A DNA stretch of 64,000 bases from Paenibacillus sp. NEAU-GSW1 (GCF_009737085.1 NZ_WOVL01000020.1:1-64000), one strand, 5' to 3'; counted from the stretch's first letter, positions 16,458-25,270 are shown. The notes: generated by a model from the sequence alone, not told the origin. Made by a program: numbers and translations.

Positions 16458-17198
16458 CTATAAGTGTCTTAAATAATCTGTAGTCCCTGCTAATTCTGAC
16501 CATCTGGCCGAAAGAAATTTCGCATATTTTATAGGGTTCATTCCATATGTGCCTAGAGAGTGACCATCGTTTATTTCCACCAATTTCATATTTCCTTCTC
16601 GATCAATTCCAATATCCAAAGCATATGCAGCTGGCGCTTCAGCGAAATCCTTAACAGCCCGTTTTACAACACTTAGATCTAATTTTGAATCCCACGCACC
16701 TTTATAGTGCCTAATATCAAGTATTTCTCCGTATCGTATAAAACAACGCCATTCAGTAATAAAATCAACTATTTCTGAACACCAAATAATCGTATCCTCA
16801 TTCTGGTCAACCAATCCAATGAAATCTTTGTATTCTCTAATTACCTTTCCAGCGAACTTTTTCGTGGTTTCTTTCGGTTTAATAAAAACATTCCAATCTT
16901 GTTTGTTCTCTAATAGGGTTTGAATGGTTGAAGTCCATATTTTTCTGCCAAAATAACTGGATAAGGAGGTTGGATAATCGATCTCCCCTTGACTTCTTCC
17001 TACACCCAACATTTCAAGACGCTTTCTCACGTTACCAATTCCGCCGACCACTAGCTCTTCTGGAATCTGTCCCTGTATTTCATTTAAATCATAAAACTTA
17101 ATCGTCTCCCATCCTAACGAAGCGAACCCTTCATAAGCAATAAATGCATTTACATTGTAAAACTCTCCGTTCTTGTTTGCCTGGATATAGGCTCTCAT
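16458..17198 (-). CDS. ATP-grasp domain protein
   Basis: The 246-residue protein resembles the DUF4343/ATP-grasp group. It has an N-terminal substrate region (AYIQANKNGEFYNVNAFIAY), the ATP-binding lysine segment DWNVFIKPKE, and the terminal metal-binding segment ALDIGIDREGNMKLVEINDG. These enzymes join a carboxylate to an amine or thiol with ATP. The substrate is unknown. It lies 55 bases downstream of the Nudix/NrtR gene on the same strand, so it may be transcribed with the NAD salvage operon, although no shared function is established. Confidence 0.75.
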   Translation of the reverse strand: MRAYIQANKNGEFYNVNAFIAYEGFASLGWETIKFYDLNEIQGQIPEELVVGGIGNVRKRLEMLGVGRSQGEIDYPTSLSSYFGRKIWTSTIQTLLENKQDWNVFIKPKETTKKFAGKVIREYKDFIGLVDQNEDTIIWCSEIVDFITEWRCFIRYGEILDIRHYKGAWDSKLDLSVVKRAVKDFAEAPAAYALDIGIDREGNMKLVEINDGHSLGTYGMNPIKYAKFLSARWSELAGTTDYLRHL

Positions 17199-17253
17199 TA
17201 ATTACACCTCTTCTTTTGATAGAATTACACCTTACCCTCAATATGATAGATCA

Positions 17254-18147
17254 TCAGGCTTCCTCCCAATTTCTTCGATACAAGCGTGAAGGACGGTGCC
17301 CGGCATTTTCTGTATAATGATCGGTCTCTGCTACGAGGTCGGCCACCTTGCGCCGGAAGGCAGCCTTCAGCAGTTCTTTGTCCAGAATCACCTCGTACAC
17401 CTGCTGCAATTCCGTCAAGGTAAACAGCTTTGGCATCAAGTGCAGGGCAATATCTGTATTATTCGTTTTTCCTCGCAATCGCTCAATCGCGCAGGCAATT
17501 ATTTTCGCATGATCGAAAGCCAATCCGTCATTCGATACGATCGAGTACACGGTCGACTTAGAGGTCGGCATTGCCTTTACGGTCTGATTTACAACCGCTG
17601 TAAGCTCCCTCTCTGCAGAATTGAGCTTTAGCTCATACGTTCTTGTTTTAGCGTATCCCTCGTCCAGGCGTTCTTGTTGCTCTTGCAAAAGCCGATAGCT
17701 TACCTTAAACCAGTCGGCATCTTCGGCGTCATCCCCAGCCTTCAACTGGAACCGGCTGCTATCAATCAAAGCCATATAGCTGCAGCTCATCACCCGGGTG
17801 CGGGGATCCCTCCCGATATCGGTAAAGGTATATAATTGCTCCAAATAGACGTCATTAACACCGGTTTCCTCGCGCAATTCCCGAACGGCAGCCTGCTCCG
17901 CAGTCTCATTGGATCGGACAAAACCGCCTGGCAGTGCCCATTTTCCCAGAAAAGGATGCCCACCACGGCGAATAAGCAGAATACGCAGCTCTTTTTCTGG
18001 AAGCTTGCGATAGTTGTCCGTCGCCGTGTTCGTCACCGTGAAAATGACCATATCTGCCGCTACGGAAGGTTGCTCGTAATCCCCCGCTCGGTATTGTTCC
18101 AAAAATTCCCGCTCCGTGAGTCCATCACGATCCAACAAATCCCTCAC
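17254..18147 (-). CDS. Nudix hydrolase / NrtR-like regulator of NAD salvage
   Basis: The 297-residue protein has an N-terminal Nudix domain with an intact box (G-F-V-R-S-N-E ... REL-REETGV, matching GX5EX7REUXEEXGU, about residues 66-88) and a C-terminal winged-helix region (about 220-290, including LFTLTELQQVYEVIL and FRRKVADLVAETD). This Nudix plus winged-helix layout is that of NrtR, the ADP-ribose-responsive repressor of NAD genes, and of its catalytically active relatives. It starts 3 bases past nadR and is clearly cotranscribed with pnuC and nadR. A probable operator lies at 19871-19899. Whether it is a hydrolase, a repressor or both is open; the intact box allows hydrolysis. Confidence 0.8.
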   Translation of the reverse strand: MRDLLDRDGLTEREFLEQYRAGDYEQPSVAADMVIFTVTNTATDNYRKLPEKELRILLIRRGGHPFLGKWALPGGFVRSNETAEQAAVRELREETGVNDVYLEQLYTFTDIGRDPRTRVMSCSYMALIDSSRFQLKAGDDAEDADWFKVSYRLLQEQQERLDEGYAKTRTYELKLNSAERELTAVVNQTVKAMPTSKSTVYSIVSNDGLAFDHAKIIACAIERLRGKTNNTDIALHLMPKLFTLTELQQVYEVILDKELLKAAFRRKVADLVAETDHYTENAGHRPSRLYRRNWEEA

Positions 18148-18150
18148 CCC

Positions 18151-19161
18151 CTAGTCCTGCAGCTCTCCGAAATAGTTGCGGTAAGGTTCAAATTTCTCCA
18201 GCACCTTGTTTACCTTACGCATGCGTTCCTCCAATGTCCCCCTCAATGTGATAAAGGGGATTCGCCGCTCCTTTAAATCCGCAATAATTTGCTTGTGAAA
18301 AACATGTCGTTTCTGATCCCCGCTTCGATCCCAAGTATCGTCATAAGGAATATCATCGTCGCAAAGGAAAAATAAATCATACCGCTGTGCATTTGTCAGT
18401 GCGATTCTAGATAAGAGTTCAGGAGCACGTCCGTGGTAATCCAAAGCAAACATATAAGTGGTAATCGCATTGGTATCGACAAAAAGATATCGGTTGGCTT
18501 CCAGCAATGCTTGCTCTTCCCGCTCGATATGGCCCACGGCAATTTCATCAAACGCCTCAAAGCCGATCCGGCGGTCCACCTGATGCTCGGTCCAATAATC
18601 CCGACCATATTCACTGGCGAAAGTCGTCTGATACTGACGGGCTAGCGCTTCGGTGATCGTTGATTTACCTGTCGACATCGCTCCTACGAAGACTATTTTT
18701 GTGATTAGATCCCTGTACACGATATCACTGACATATTCCCGATATTGATAGGGATCGGAACGAATCATTGTCGCAGAAATCGGTACGCTCTGGCGGGCTT
18801 CGTCCACTCGGCGGTCTACTGCGCCTAAAGCGATGCTCATATGTTTGCCATAAAACTCACTCGAGTAGAAGTGAGTCACTTGCTCTCCATTCAATAGCCC
18901 TAGAATGTACTGCTCTTCCCGAATCTCATGCTCTCTGTCGTCAGAGTACCCGTCTGGACCATCCCATGCCTCGATTACCCGAACGGACGGATAGAGTGTG
19001 CGAATCCAGTTTGCCCGAATATGAAGCGGAATCGGGGTAACCGTCGTATCGTAAATCACTACAATTAATTCGTCGACCTCCTGTAGCGCTGTGTTAATCA
19101 TGAACTGATGCCCCTTATGCAGCGGCGCGAACTTCCCAAGCGTTAATCCTAGCTTCTTCAT
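18151..19161 (-). CDS. nadR: NadR-type NMN adenylyltransferase / nicotinamide riboside kinase
   Basis: The 336-residue cytoplasmic enzyme has an N-terminal nucleotidyltransferase domain (TLGKFAPLHKGHQFMI, with the HxGH-type motif as HKGH, residues 7-20) and a C-terminal kinase domain with Walker A GAMSTGKST (near residue 170) and the catalytic FVDTNAITTYMF segment. It phosphorylates nicotinamide riboside to NMN and adenylates NMN to NAD. The DNA-binding HTH of the enterobacterial NadR is absent, as in other Gram-positive forms, which fits regulation by the separate NrtR-like protein. Its start overlaps the pnuC stop by 4 bases. Confidence 0.9.
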   Translation of the reverse strand: MKKLGLTLGKFAPLHKGHQFMINTALQEVDELIVVIYDTTVTPIPLHIRANWIRTLYPSVRVIEAWDGPDGYSDDREHEIREEQYILGLLNGEQVTHFYSSEFYGKHMSIALGAVDRRVDEARQSVPISATMIRSDPYQYREYVSDIVYRDLITKIVFVGAMSTGKSTITEALARQYQTTFASEYGRDYWTEHQVDRRIGFEAFDEIAVGHIEREEQALLEANRYLFVDTNAITTYMFALDYHGRAPELLSRIALTNAQRYDLFFLCDDDIPYDDTWDRSGDQKRHVFHKQIIADLKERRIPFITLRGTLEERMRKVNKVLEKFEPYRNYFGELQD

Positions 19162-19835
19162 GCCAACGCCTCCTTTGCCCCTCTATTCCAGTTATAGTAG
19201 CCGTATCCCGCATTAACCAAATAGGCACTCCACATGACGATCATCATCAGGCCCTCGTCGCTTCCATCCAGCATTCGGACTACCCATAGCAGCACCGTAA
19301 ATATATTCAGAACAATATAGATGAGCCATTGTTCCTTGAATCTTCTCACCATTAGAATAGTAGCTACGACAGATAACACCGTCGTTAGGGCATCGATATA
19401 AGGAGAGTTCTGACCTTTAATGAACGATAATCCAAATCCCAAAAGCAGGGAGCCCAATAGACAGATGGCCCCCGCGAGGAACATACCCTTAAGCTCCATC
19501 TGGCGCATGGATAACTTGCCGCCTTGCAAATTCTTTTTCCACATATAGAAACCAACGACATTCATCGGGACAAAGAAGAGCATATTCAACATAACCTCTC
19601 CGAATAACCCGTTTATATAGGCTAAATAGGCGTAACCAACCGTATTATACATGCCGAAGACATAACTCATCAGCATTCCCTTCGCCGCGAGTACCACGCA
19701 CAGCACCCCGGTGATAAAAACCGTGAACCCGAAAATAGAATCCTTGGAAATAACGGTAAACCCTACAGCAATCAAAGTAAATAAAACCAACCAAACGATT
19801 TCAAACAAGTTCCAACTGCCTGCAAAACGCCTCAC
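19158..19835 (-). CDS. pnuC: PnuC nicotinamide riboside transporter
   Basis: The 225-residue membrane protein has about seven hydrophobic helices and the PnuC signature GMYNTVGYAYLAYINGLFGE with FVPMNVVGFYMWKKN, which line the substrate channel. It facilitates uptake of nicotinamide riboside, which is trapped by NadR phosphorylation. The GTG at 19835 follows GGAGGGG at 6-base spacing. It is the first gene of the pnuC-nadR-Nudix operon, and the inverted repeat at 19871-19899 precedes it. Confidence 0.9.
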   Translation of the reverse strand: MRRFAGSWNLFEIVWLVLFTLIAVGFTVISKDSIFGFTVFITGVLCVVLAAKGMLMSYVFGMYNTVGYAYLAYINGLFGEVMLNMLFFVPMNVVGFYMWKKNLQGGKLSMRQMELKGMFLAGAICLLGSLLLGFGLSFIKGQNSPYIDALTTVLSVVATILMVRRFKEQWLIYIVLNIFTVLLWVVRMLDGSDEGLMMIVMWSAYLVNAGYGYYNWNRGAKEALA

Positions 19836-19870
19836 TCTGCATCCCCTCCGCTTGTTTCACTTCGTAATAA

Positions 19871-19899
19871 GTTGATATTTTCATTTTGTTACTATCAAC
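19871..19899. promoter_or_regulatory. Candidate NrtR operator upstream of pnuC
   Basis: GTTGATA (19871-19877) and TATCAAC (19893-19899) are perfect inverted arms with a 15-base spacer, 36 bases before the pnuC start. The position fits the Nudix/winged-helix regulator encoded in the same operon. This is inferred from symmetry and position only. Confidence 0.5.
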
Positions 19900-19958
19900 A
19901 TAACAGATAAGCCATTGGGAATCAAGGGAAATTATCCCTTTTACATTGCAGCCAAAAT

Positions 19959-20001
19959 GAAACGACCGTTCCCCGGTAAAATACCGGGAAGCGGTCGTTT
20001 C
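19959..20001 (-). terminator. Terminator of the ABC-F gene
   Basis: Outer arms GAAACGACCG and CGGTCGTTTC plus an inner CCCGGTA/TACCGGG stem form a long hairpin 28 bases past the ABC-F stop. Confidence 0.9.
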
Positions 20002-20028
20002 GGTAATATCGTTTGTTTTCCACGTTAT

Positions 20029-21768
20029 CTAAAGTAACTTAATGAGCTCTTCCAGCTCATCAACCAACCCTTTTGCAAGTTCAAAATCAGTATCTTTTAG
20101 AGCCAATTCTATTTTCATTTCAACTGATTTTTTCTTTTGTTCCGTTTCTAAATAGTCTTTATCAAAATGACTAGTATAAATCATCTGTTTAAATTTACGC
20201 ATAGCCATTTTTCTAATCGTCTTATCCTCAATGATTAAAACATAATCCATACCGTTTACAACAGAATAGAAATCATGAGAAATCATGAGAATTGCACCTT
20301 TAAATTGTTTAATGGCTTTCTCCAGTGCTAGCTGTGTATAGGTATCCAAATGGCTTGTCGGTTCATCAAGAAGCAATAGGTTTGCTTTACTCGCAGAAAT
20401 TTTAGCTAATTGAAGTATATTTTTTTCTCCGCCTGATAAGGATTGTATCTTTTGATTAACGATTTCTCCTTCAAAACCATAGTCTGAAAGATACAATCTG
20501 ATCTCATCATAAGTTTTAAATCCCGCATCGATGAATTCTTCAAGTATGGTATTAGAATCCTTCAGCACTTCTCCTTGAAGCTGAGATAAATAAGCCACTG
20601 TAACATCAGCATTTATTTCAATTGAATCATGATTATTTTTAAAGATGTCTCGGAGTAACGTCGTTTTCCCGGTACCGTTTGGACCGATAATAGCTACTTT
20701 ATCCGTAGACTTTATCTCAAAGTTAACATGGTCTAAAAGCAGCTCATCAAAGGCAACACTATAATTATTGACATTTACAACAATGGCGTCTTCCATTTCA
20801 TTACCACTACCAAAACGAATATTCGGTTGCTTGATATCAACAAATGGCGCTTTAATTCTGCGCGCTTCCAATCTTTCTTGAAACCTAACTCTAGCTTTTA
20901 ACGCTCTCCCTCTTGATGCTTCTGAATTGTAAGTTGCGATCGCTCTTAGATTATTGATGATGTTGTCATTTCTCTCAATCTCTTCATGTTCAGCGACTGC
21001 GAGTTCTTGCAGCTCAATTTTTGTCTGAAGCAATGAGAAGTTATACTCCATATATCGCCCATCAAACTCTTGGATCTCCGTGTTTTCAAGGTGGATAATT
21101 TTGTTAAAACAATGATTCAATAGATAACGGTTGTGCGTAACAACTAGCAGCATTCCTTTGTGAGCATTAATAAGTTTTTTAAGCGCATTTAGGTTTTCGA
21201 AGTCTAGAAATACATCCGGTTCGTCCATAATCATTAAGTCGGGACGATTAAGCATTTCCTTCATCACTTGAATAAGTTTGAATTCCCCGCCGCTCAGGGC
21301 GGATACCTTAAGATCTCTTCGCTTCATGAGGTTTGCTAGACCTAGCTGCTTATGAATGTTGCTTTCAAAATCATCCCCGCCCATTGCATCAAATGCGTCT
21401 AAAGCTAATTGATACTTTTCCAGTAACGGTTCTATATCTGATGAAGTTTCCATTTCCACGCAAATCGATTGAATTTCATTTTGAAGCTTTATAAATTGTT
21501 CTCCTATATATTCAAAAACGGTTGTTTCTTTCGTGTTGTCCAGCTCTGAGAACTGACTTACATATCCAATTGTGCATTCGGGGTCTATCTCTAATTTGCC
21601 ATCGAAAAGATATCTTTCGGGGTCCATTAGTATATCGATCAATGTACTTTTCCCACTGCCGCTTGTTCCTATAAAAGCGCAATGTTGTGCTTCTTCTAAC
21701 GTAAATGAAATGTTGTTATATAGTTCTTTTTGCGGAAATGAGAAGGATAAGTTTTCAACTTTTATCAT
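20029..21768 (-). CDS. ABC-F family ATPase, possible ribosome-protection protein
   Basis: The 579-residue soluble protein has two ATP-binding cassettes and no membrane segment. The first has Walker A GTSGSGKST (about 35), signature LSGGEFKLIQ and Walker B LMIMDEPD. The second has GPNGTGKTT, LSGGEKNILQ and LLLLDEPTSHLD. They are joined by a charged linker at about 245-310 (AEHEEIERNDNIINNLRA, then RGRALKARVRFQERL), the ARE/P-site tRNA-interaction region of ABC-F proteins. Members act on the ribosome, some giving resistance to macrolides, lincosamides, streptogramins or pleuromutilins; resistance here is inferred only. The ATG at 21768 is preferred; the frame is open upstream for 56 codons with no recognisable domain. 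Confidence 0.8.
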   Translation of the reverse strand: MIKVENLSFSFPQKELYNNISFTLEEAQHCAFIGTSGSGKSTLIDILMDPERYLFDGKLEIDPECTIGYVSQFSELDNTKETTVFEYIGEQFIKLQNEIQSICVEMETSSDIEPLLEKYQLALDAFDAMGGDDFESNIHKQLGLANLMKRRDLKVSALSGGEFKLIQVMKEMLNRPDLMIMDEPDVFLDFENLNALKKLINAHKGMLLVVTHNRYLLNHCFNKIIHLENTEIQEFDGRYMEYNFSLLQTKIELQELAVAEHEEIERNDNIINNLRAIATYNSEASRGRALKARVRFQERLEARRIKAPFVDIKQPNIRFGSGNEMEDAIVVNVNNYSVAFDELLLDHVNFEIKSTDKVAIIGPNGTGKTTLLRDIFKNNHDSIEINADVTVAYLSQLQGEVLKDSNTILEEFIDAGFKTYDEIRLYLSDYGFEGEIVNQKIQSLSGGEKNILQLAKISASKANLLLLDEPTSHLDTYTQLALEKAIKQFKGAILMISHDFYSVVNGMDYVLIIEDKTIRKMAMRKFKQMIYTSHFDKDYLETEQKKKSVEMKIELALKDTDFELAKGLVDELEELIKLL

Positions 21769-21944
21769 CGTATGACCTTTCTTTATTACCAAAATAGTGA
21801 TTAGCATTAGATTTTTTTTGCAGAACATCGGTTTTAAGTTTACCGTTGTTAGAGTAACACCGTTTACAACTAACTTCAAACCATTTGTATCCCCTCTTAT
21901 TCCTGAATTCCCCTGCGTTCCATGTAGGGATGGCAAAAATAAAA

Positions 21945-21967
21945 AGCCGCAGATTTACTCTACGGCT
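21945..21967 (-). terminator. Terminator or attenuator upstream of the ABC-F gene
   Basis: AGCCGTAGA pairs with TCTGCGGCT, and on the minus strand a T-run (TTTTTATTTTTG) follows. It lies after the DUF3237 remnant and 177 bases before the ABC-F start on the same strand. It may end the remnant's transcript or attenuate the ABC-F gene, as is common for this gene family. Confidence 0.7.
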
Positions 21968-22002
21968 CCTTTCTTACTTGTGATGGCTTGTCCGTCAACC
22001 GA

Positions 22003-22266
22003 TCAGGCGTCAAGGACTCCGATATTAGTTAACCCATCTATAGATTTTGATATCGACTCCCGACTCCGTAGGCAGTCCTTCTCACCTTGAAGCATGTGCC
22101 TTGCCGATAATGTATGCCGCTCACCGGACTTCCCAATAATTTGCGTATCTATTCCTCCGTCAAGCACCTCTCCGTTGAAGCACTTGCCTGTCGCATGGCC
22201 TGTAAAAGGAATCATGACAACGGAATCTCCATCAGCATTCTTAAGCATGCGATAACATAGGGGCAC
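22003..22266 (-). pseudogene. DUF3237-like protein remnant
   Basis: The frame contains VVMIPFTGHATGKCFNGEVL, then GGIDTQIIG and GERHTLSARHML, which is the conserved core of the DUF3237 small beta-barrel family. The N-terminus is missing. The sequence after QGEKD no longer matches and runs into a stop, so the 3' part is frameshifted or lost. The first ATG overlaps the end of the GNAT gene and has no ribosome binding site of its own. Confidence 0.6.
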
Positions 22267-23140
22267 AAAATGCGAAGTTTAAGTTCAAATCATTCTTCGA
22301 CTTCATAAATAATAAGTCACTTTGACTCTTAAGCTCATAATTCGCATTTTCAGTAAAACGATCAGGCGTGAAGTGAAATTGAATGATTTCAGTATCACTA
22401 TTACCAATATGAGAAAGTAATCTTATTAAATCGACCTTGTACTTACTCACCACATCATACAGGTGAAGTACATTCCCTTCATGTTGATAAACGATGATAG
22501 CCTCTTCGTCTTCAAAAAGATAAATCGAATCTTGAAAGACATGTAATGCATAGAACATAAAAATTCCCTGATTATCGCTAATACCAAATTGATTTGAAAC
22601 AGGAGTGCGCGTTTGAAGGATTTTATTGATCATTTTCAGATCTTCTTCATTGGCGCAATCTATTTTTCGCAACCCGCTATTAACGATTGAGATTGGAGCA
22701 ACTTTCATGCTGAAGTGCGCCTCACTACAAGGAGTGAACCCGAATTTCGGATAAAAGTGATGCACGCTGTCGTTCGCAAACAAATAGAACACTTCACATT
22801 CATCTCGATAAGTTTCTAAAACATGCTTCATTAATGCGCTAGAAAATCCGTTACCTCTATAGTCGGGGTGCGTCATAACTGTCCCAATCTGAATTGCTCT
22901 TTGGTTTGTTCCACCAATTATTAAGTTCATTTTGCTTATCGAAACATTGGAAACGACATTATGGTCAATTACAACTGAGTGGCAAATATAATGATCATCC
23001 CAGAAGCCCTTTTGATAAAATTGCTCGAAATCGATTCCGAAAACGTCGTTTGCTAATTGATTAAAGCTTTTCCTTAGTATTTCATCGTTTTTATAGTTAC
23101 TAATAACAGAAAATTTCAACTCATCAACTTGGATATTCAT
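22241..23140 (-). CDS. GNAT acetyltransferase, Eis-like two-domain type
   Basis: The 299-residue protein has an N-terminal GNAT domain with the acetyl-CoA-binding motif V-M-T-H-P-D-Y-R-G-N-G-F-S-S-A (about residues 90-105), then YLFANDSVHHFYPKFGF. A second, more diverged C-terminal domain (about 150-290) is typical of Eis-like N-acetyltransferases. The final PMLSHA resembles the C-terminal end of that group, whose terminal carboxylate takes part in catalysis. The acceptor could be an amine of a small molecule or peptide. The ATG at 23140 follows AGGAGG at good spacing. It is flanked by remnants on both sides and seems monocistronic. Confidence 0.8.
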   Translation of the reverse strand: MNIQVDELKFSVISNYKNDEILRKSFNQLANDVFGIDFEQFYQKGFWDDHYICHSVVIDHNVVSNVSISKMNLIIGGTNQRAIQIGTVMTHPDYRGNGFSSALMKHVLETYRDECEVFYLFANDSVHHFYPKFGFTPCSEAHFSMKVAPISIVNSGLRKIDCANEEDLKMINKILQTRTPVSNQFGISDNQGIFMFYALHVFQDSIYLFEDEEAIIVYQHEGNVLHLYDVVSKYKVDLIRLLSHIGNSDTEIIQFHFTPDRFTENANYELKSQSDLLFMKSKNDLNLNFAFCAPMLSHA

Positions 23141-23151
23141 TTCAGTTCCTC

Positions 23152-23440
23152 CTAATTGGAAGGAAACAAAATACCGAGGTTATAGGAGAAAATGAGCGCA
23201 AAAAATGCAGCAACCATAAAGGTAACTGCACTGATGGCTAATAACGCTCCATACATTGCATCCTTGTAATGGATTAAATGAACAAACTACTCCCTTGGAT
23301 AAAAAGCAGCCAAAAGAAAGATTGTCTCATAATAGGCATCCATTACAAAGTTGTTGGCATAGAGTGAATCCCCTTTCATTACTCTCCTAAAGTAAAAGTA
23401 GCAAATGACTATAATCAAGTCAAGAAAGATTTTGACCCTG
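23152..23440 (-). pseudogene. Frameshifted small membrane protein
   Basis: Two adjoining minus-strand frames read like one membrane protein. The upstream one gives IVICYFYFRRVMKG, then NNFVMDAYYETIFLLAAFY before a stop. The downstream one gives LIHYKDAMYGALLAI, then VTFMVAAFFALIFSY and LGILFPSN. A stop or frameshift near 23285 separates them. An ATG at 23256 with AAGGA upstream could still make the last 34 residues. Family not recognised. Confidence 0.4.
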
Positions 23441-23457
23441 CAGCCTAGTCATATAAC

Positions 23458-23706
23458 AGTTCAGAATCTCATTTTTATTATGAATAAGTAATAATAGATT
23501 ACAGGTAATCCTATAATCACAGATACTACTGCGATTGCAGTTTGTACTCTCTTCACATCCATCCCGTAATATGAACAGTAAAGACTTATACACTAAAATA
23601 CCAATCCATCCACCTAAAACATTTAGGATGATATCATCAATATCTGCCGCCCCAATGCCTAACAGCCCCTGAATAATTTCGGAATAGTCCCGTTCTCCCC
23701 AAATCA
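23458..23706 (-). pseudogene. VanZ-family C-terminal remnant
   Basis: LLGIGAADIDDIILNVLGGW then IGILVYKSLLFIL is the conserved VanZ-like signature (D-I-D-D-hydrophobic-hydrophobic-x-N-x-x-G). A second hydrophobic helix (AIAVVSVIIGLPVIYYYLF) continues only in another frame, so there is a frameshift near 23550. The N-terminal two thirds are missing, and the sequence begins directly at the end of the DUF2809 gene. Confidence 0.7.
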
Positions 23707-24180
23707 TATGATTCCGTTGTAAACAAGTGCTGCTACAAGATTGCCCATTGTAAGTACAATACAAGCAAAAATCATGCAAATCGTTTTTCTAGTTACTCTT
23801 ACATTTGATTTATTCAATTGTTGGATTTTTTGCAAAATATATAATATTAAACACCCTGCAAAGTAACTATATATATCTTTTATGTCAAATACAGAGCCGA
23901 ATAACGTTTTAATGAACACATTCGTTTCCATATGTATGAGCTTCACAAATTCATACCATTGACAAATTTCAATGTTTATAGAGAAAACAAATATATAAAA
24001 AGGCAGTAATTTTGTATGAACAGAAAATATTGATTTTATAAAACAGTACATTAAAACAACAACCAGCATATCACCTATATATGGACGAATGAATGAGTCG
24101 TGCAAAAATAGAGCGATTACAAGTTCCGCTAGAAATAGCAGTATAAATGAAATCATATATTTGTTATTGAATCTAATCAT
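23704..24180 (-). CDS. DUF2809 integral membrane protein
   Basis: The 158-residue protein has about four hydrophobic helices. The family-type segment LFLHDSFIRPYIGDMLVVVL is followed by YCFIKSIF, and a late FGSVFDIKDIYSYFAGCLI with an ILYILQKI helix comes after it. The function of DUF2809 proteins is unknown; they are often found near VanZ genes, and here a VanZ remnant follows directly. The ATG at 24180 is chosen because GGAG lies 7 bases upstream, and the 16-codon upstream extension lacks one. AT-rich composition differs from the GC-richer ABC operon at 25-30 kb. Confidence 0.75.
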   Translation of the reverse strand: MIRFNNKYMISFILLFLAELVIALFLHDSFIRPYIGDMLVVVLMYCFIKSIFSVHTKLLPFYIFVFSINIEICQWYEFVKLIHMETNVFIKTLFGSVFDIKDIYSYFAGCLILYILQKIQQLNKSNVRVTRKTICMIFACIVLTMGNLVAALVYNGII

Positions 24181-24209
24181 ATGAATTCTCCATTTGTTAT
24201 TAATATAAT

Positions 24210-24236
24210 ACGGCAGTTCTAACGGCAAGTTTTTAA
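24210..24236 (+). repeat. Dispersed palindromic repeat, partial copy H
   Basis: ATACGGCAGTTCTAACGGC followed by AAGTTTTTAAGG matches the right half of copy F (56817-56870), including the join to the same kind of GGCCATCC terminator. The left part of the repeat is missing. Confidence 0.5.
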
Positions 24237-24260
24237 GGCCATCCTTTGCGGGATGGCCCT
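24235..24260 (-). terminator. Terminator of the AraC/GyrI gene
   Basis: GGCCATCC and GGATGGCC form a stem around TTTGCG, 20 bases past the stop at 24280. The same stem occurs at 56871-56895. Confidence 0.85.
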
Positions 24261-24279
24261 AATTTGACCTAACTCCGAA

Positions 24280-25128
24280 TTACTTTTTCTTTACTGGTAT
24301 CCAAATCTCCCCGGTAACATGCATTGCCATTCCGTAATACATTTCGAAACTTGGACCTTCAACCTGTTCATATTCAGACGTCGGAAACCACTCCGAATAT
24401 ATTCGTTCCCATAGTTTTTGCAAATCGCATTGCGGCTCCGGGAAAATAGCCCACGTTAATGCCGGGACAGAAAGTTTTGTAAATCTCTCCGGTATCTCCA
24501 GTCCCTTTGGAAGATTGTAGCAAATCATGTATTTGAAAGACTCTTTAGTGTGATCATATAAGGCAGCGTGCAGAACGGTGTCACCGAAACGTCCCAGTAA
24601 TTCGTTCATTAGATCAACGCTGCCATCATCATCACATTTTTCGCGGAATTGAGGAACTTCAGAAAATGCTGTTTTCTGGTCCGAATTTATTAAACCATAG
24701 ACTCCAAACATTTCAAAAGATCCTCTTTGTTCAATTCGGTAGTTCATCTCGACATCTCCTTTTATTGAAATATGAAAGGACATACGAGGATAGGCTTTTA
24801 GAGAAATCCCTTTATCGCGCGCTGATGTCGGTATGATCCCATGAAGATTCTTAAACGCCCGTGTAAACGCTTCCGGCGAATCGTATCCATATTTCATAGC
24901 TACATCAATAACCTTTGCATCTGTTGTCTGCAGTTCAAATGCTGCTAATGTCATCCGTCGGCGTCTAATGTACTCCGATAACGATACTCCGGTAATAAAC
25001 GGAAACATTCGCTGAAAGTGATATGTAGAGCAACAGGCGATCTGCGCTATTTTATCATATGAGATATCGTCCGCTAGATTTGTTTCGATATACTCCATGG
25101 CGTTGTTCATCCTACCCAACCAATCCAT
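24280..25128 (-). CDS. AraC-family regulator with GyrI-like effector domain
   Basis: The 282-residue protein has an N-terminal AraC double helix-turn-helix at about 8-105 (ISYDKIAQIACCSTYHFQRM, then IDVAMKYGYDSPEAFTRAFK) and a C-terminal GyrI-like ligand-binding domain at about 125-282 ending GEIWIPVKKK. This is the Rob/BltR-like layout in which the effector domain binds amphipathic or cationic small molecules and the HTH activates export or modification genes. Two degraded relatives lie at 46558-47155 and 56529-56765. No obvious target is next to it; the MBL operon and the DUF2809 gene flank it. A terminator follows. Confidence 0.85.
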   Translation of the reverse strand: MDWLGRMNNAMEYIETNLADDISYDKIAQIACCSTYHFQRMFPFITGVSLSEYIRRRRMTLAAFELQTTDAKVIDVAMKYGYDSPEAFTRAFKNLHGIIPTSARDKGISLKAYPRMSFHISIKGDVEMNYRIEQRGSFEMFGVYGLINSDQKTAFSEVPQFREKCDDDGSVDLMNELLGRFGDTVLHAALYDHTKESFKYMICYNLPKGLEIPERFTKLSVPALTWAIFPEPQCDLQKLWERIYSEWFPTSEYEQVEGPSFEMYYGMAMHVTGEIWIPVKKK

Positions 25129-25219
25129 CGTTTCTCCTCCCTACGAGATAAATAGTATCGCGGATAAAAAATGAGTGCCGTGCATTTCATGCACGAAAAA
25201 GTCAGCATGTCGAATACAA

Positions 25220-25269
25220 AAACTTGCCGTTACTTGTGGTACGGTTCAGCATATCATCGATAGAGCGAA
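25220..25269 (+). repeat. Dispersed palindromic repeat, copy B
   Basis: CTTGCCGTTACTTGTGGTAC, then GGTTCAGCATATCATCGATAG and GCGAAA. The inner stem TGGTACG/CATATCA pairs with a wobble and one mismatch. The terminator of the MBL gene begins directly at its right end. Confidence 0.75.
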
Positions 25270-25270
25270 A

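Noticed and set aside
21769-21936. 56-codon N-terminal extension of the ABC-F protein
   Set aside because: The extension has no family resemblance. The ATG at 21768 starts exactly at the family's usual N-terminus, so the extension is treated as leader.
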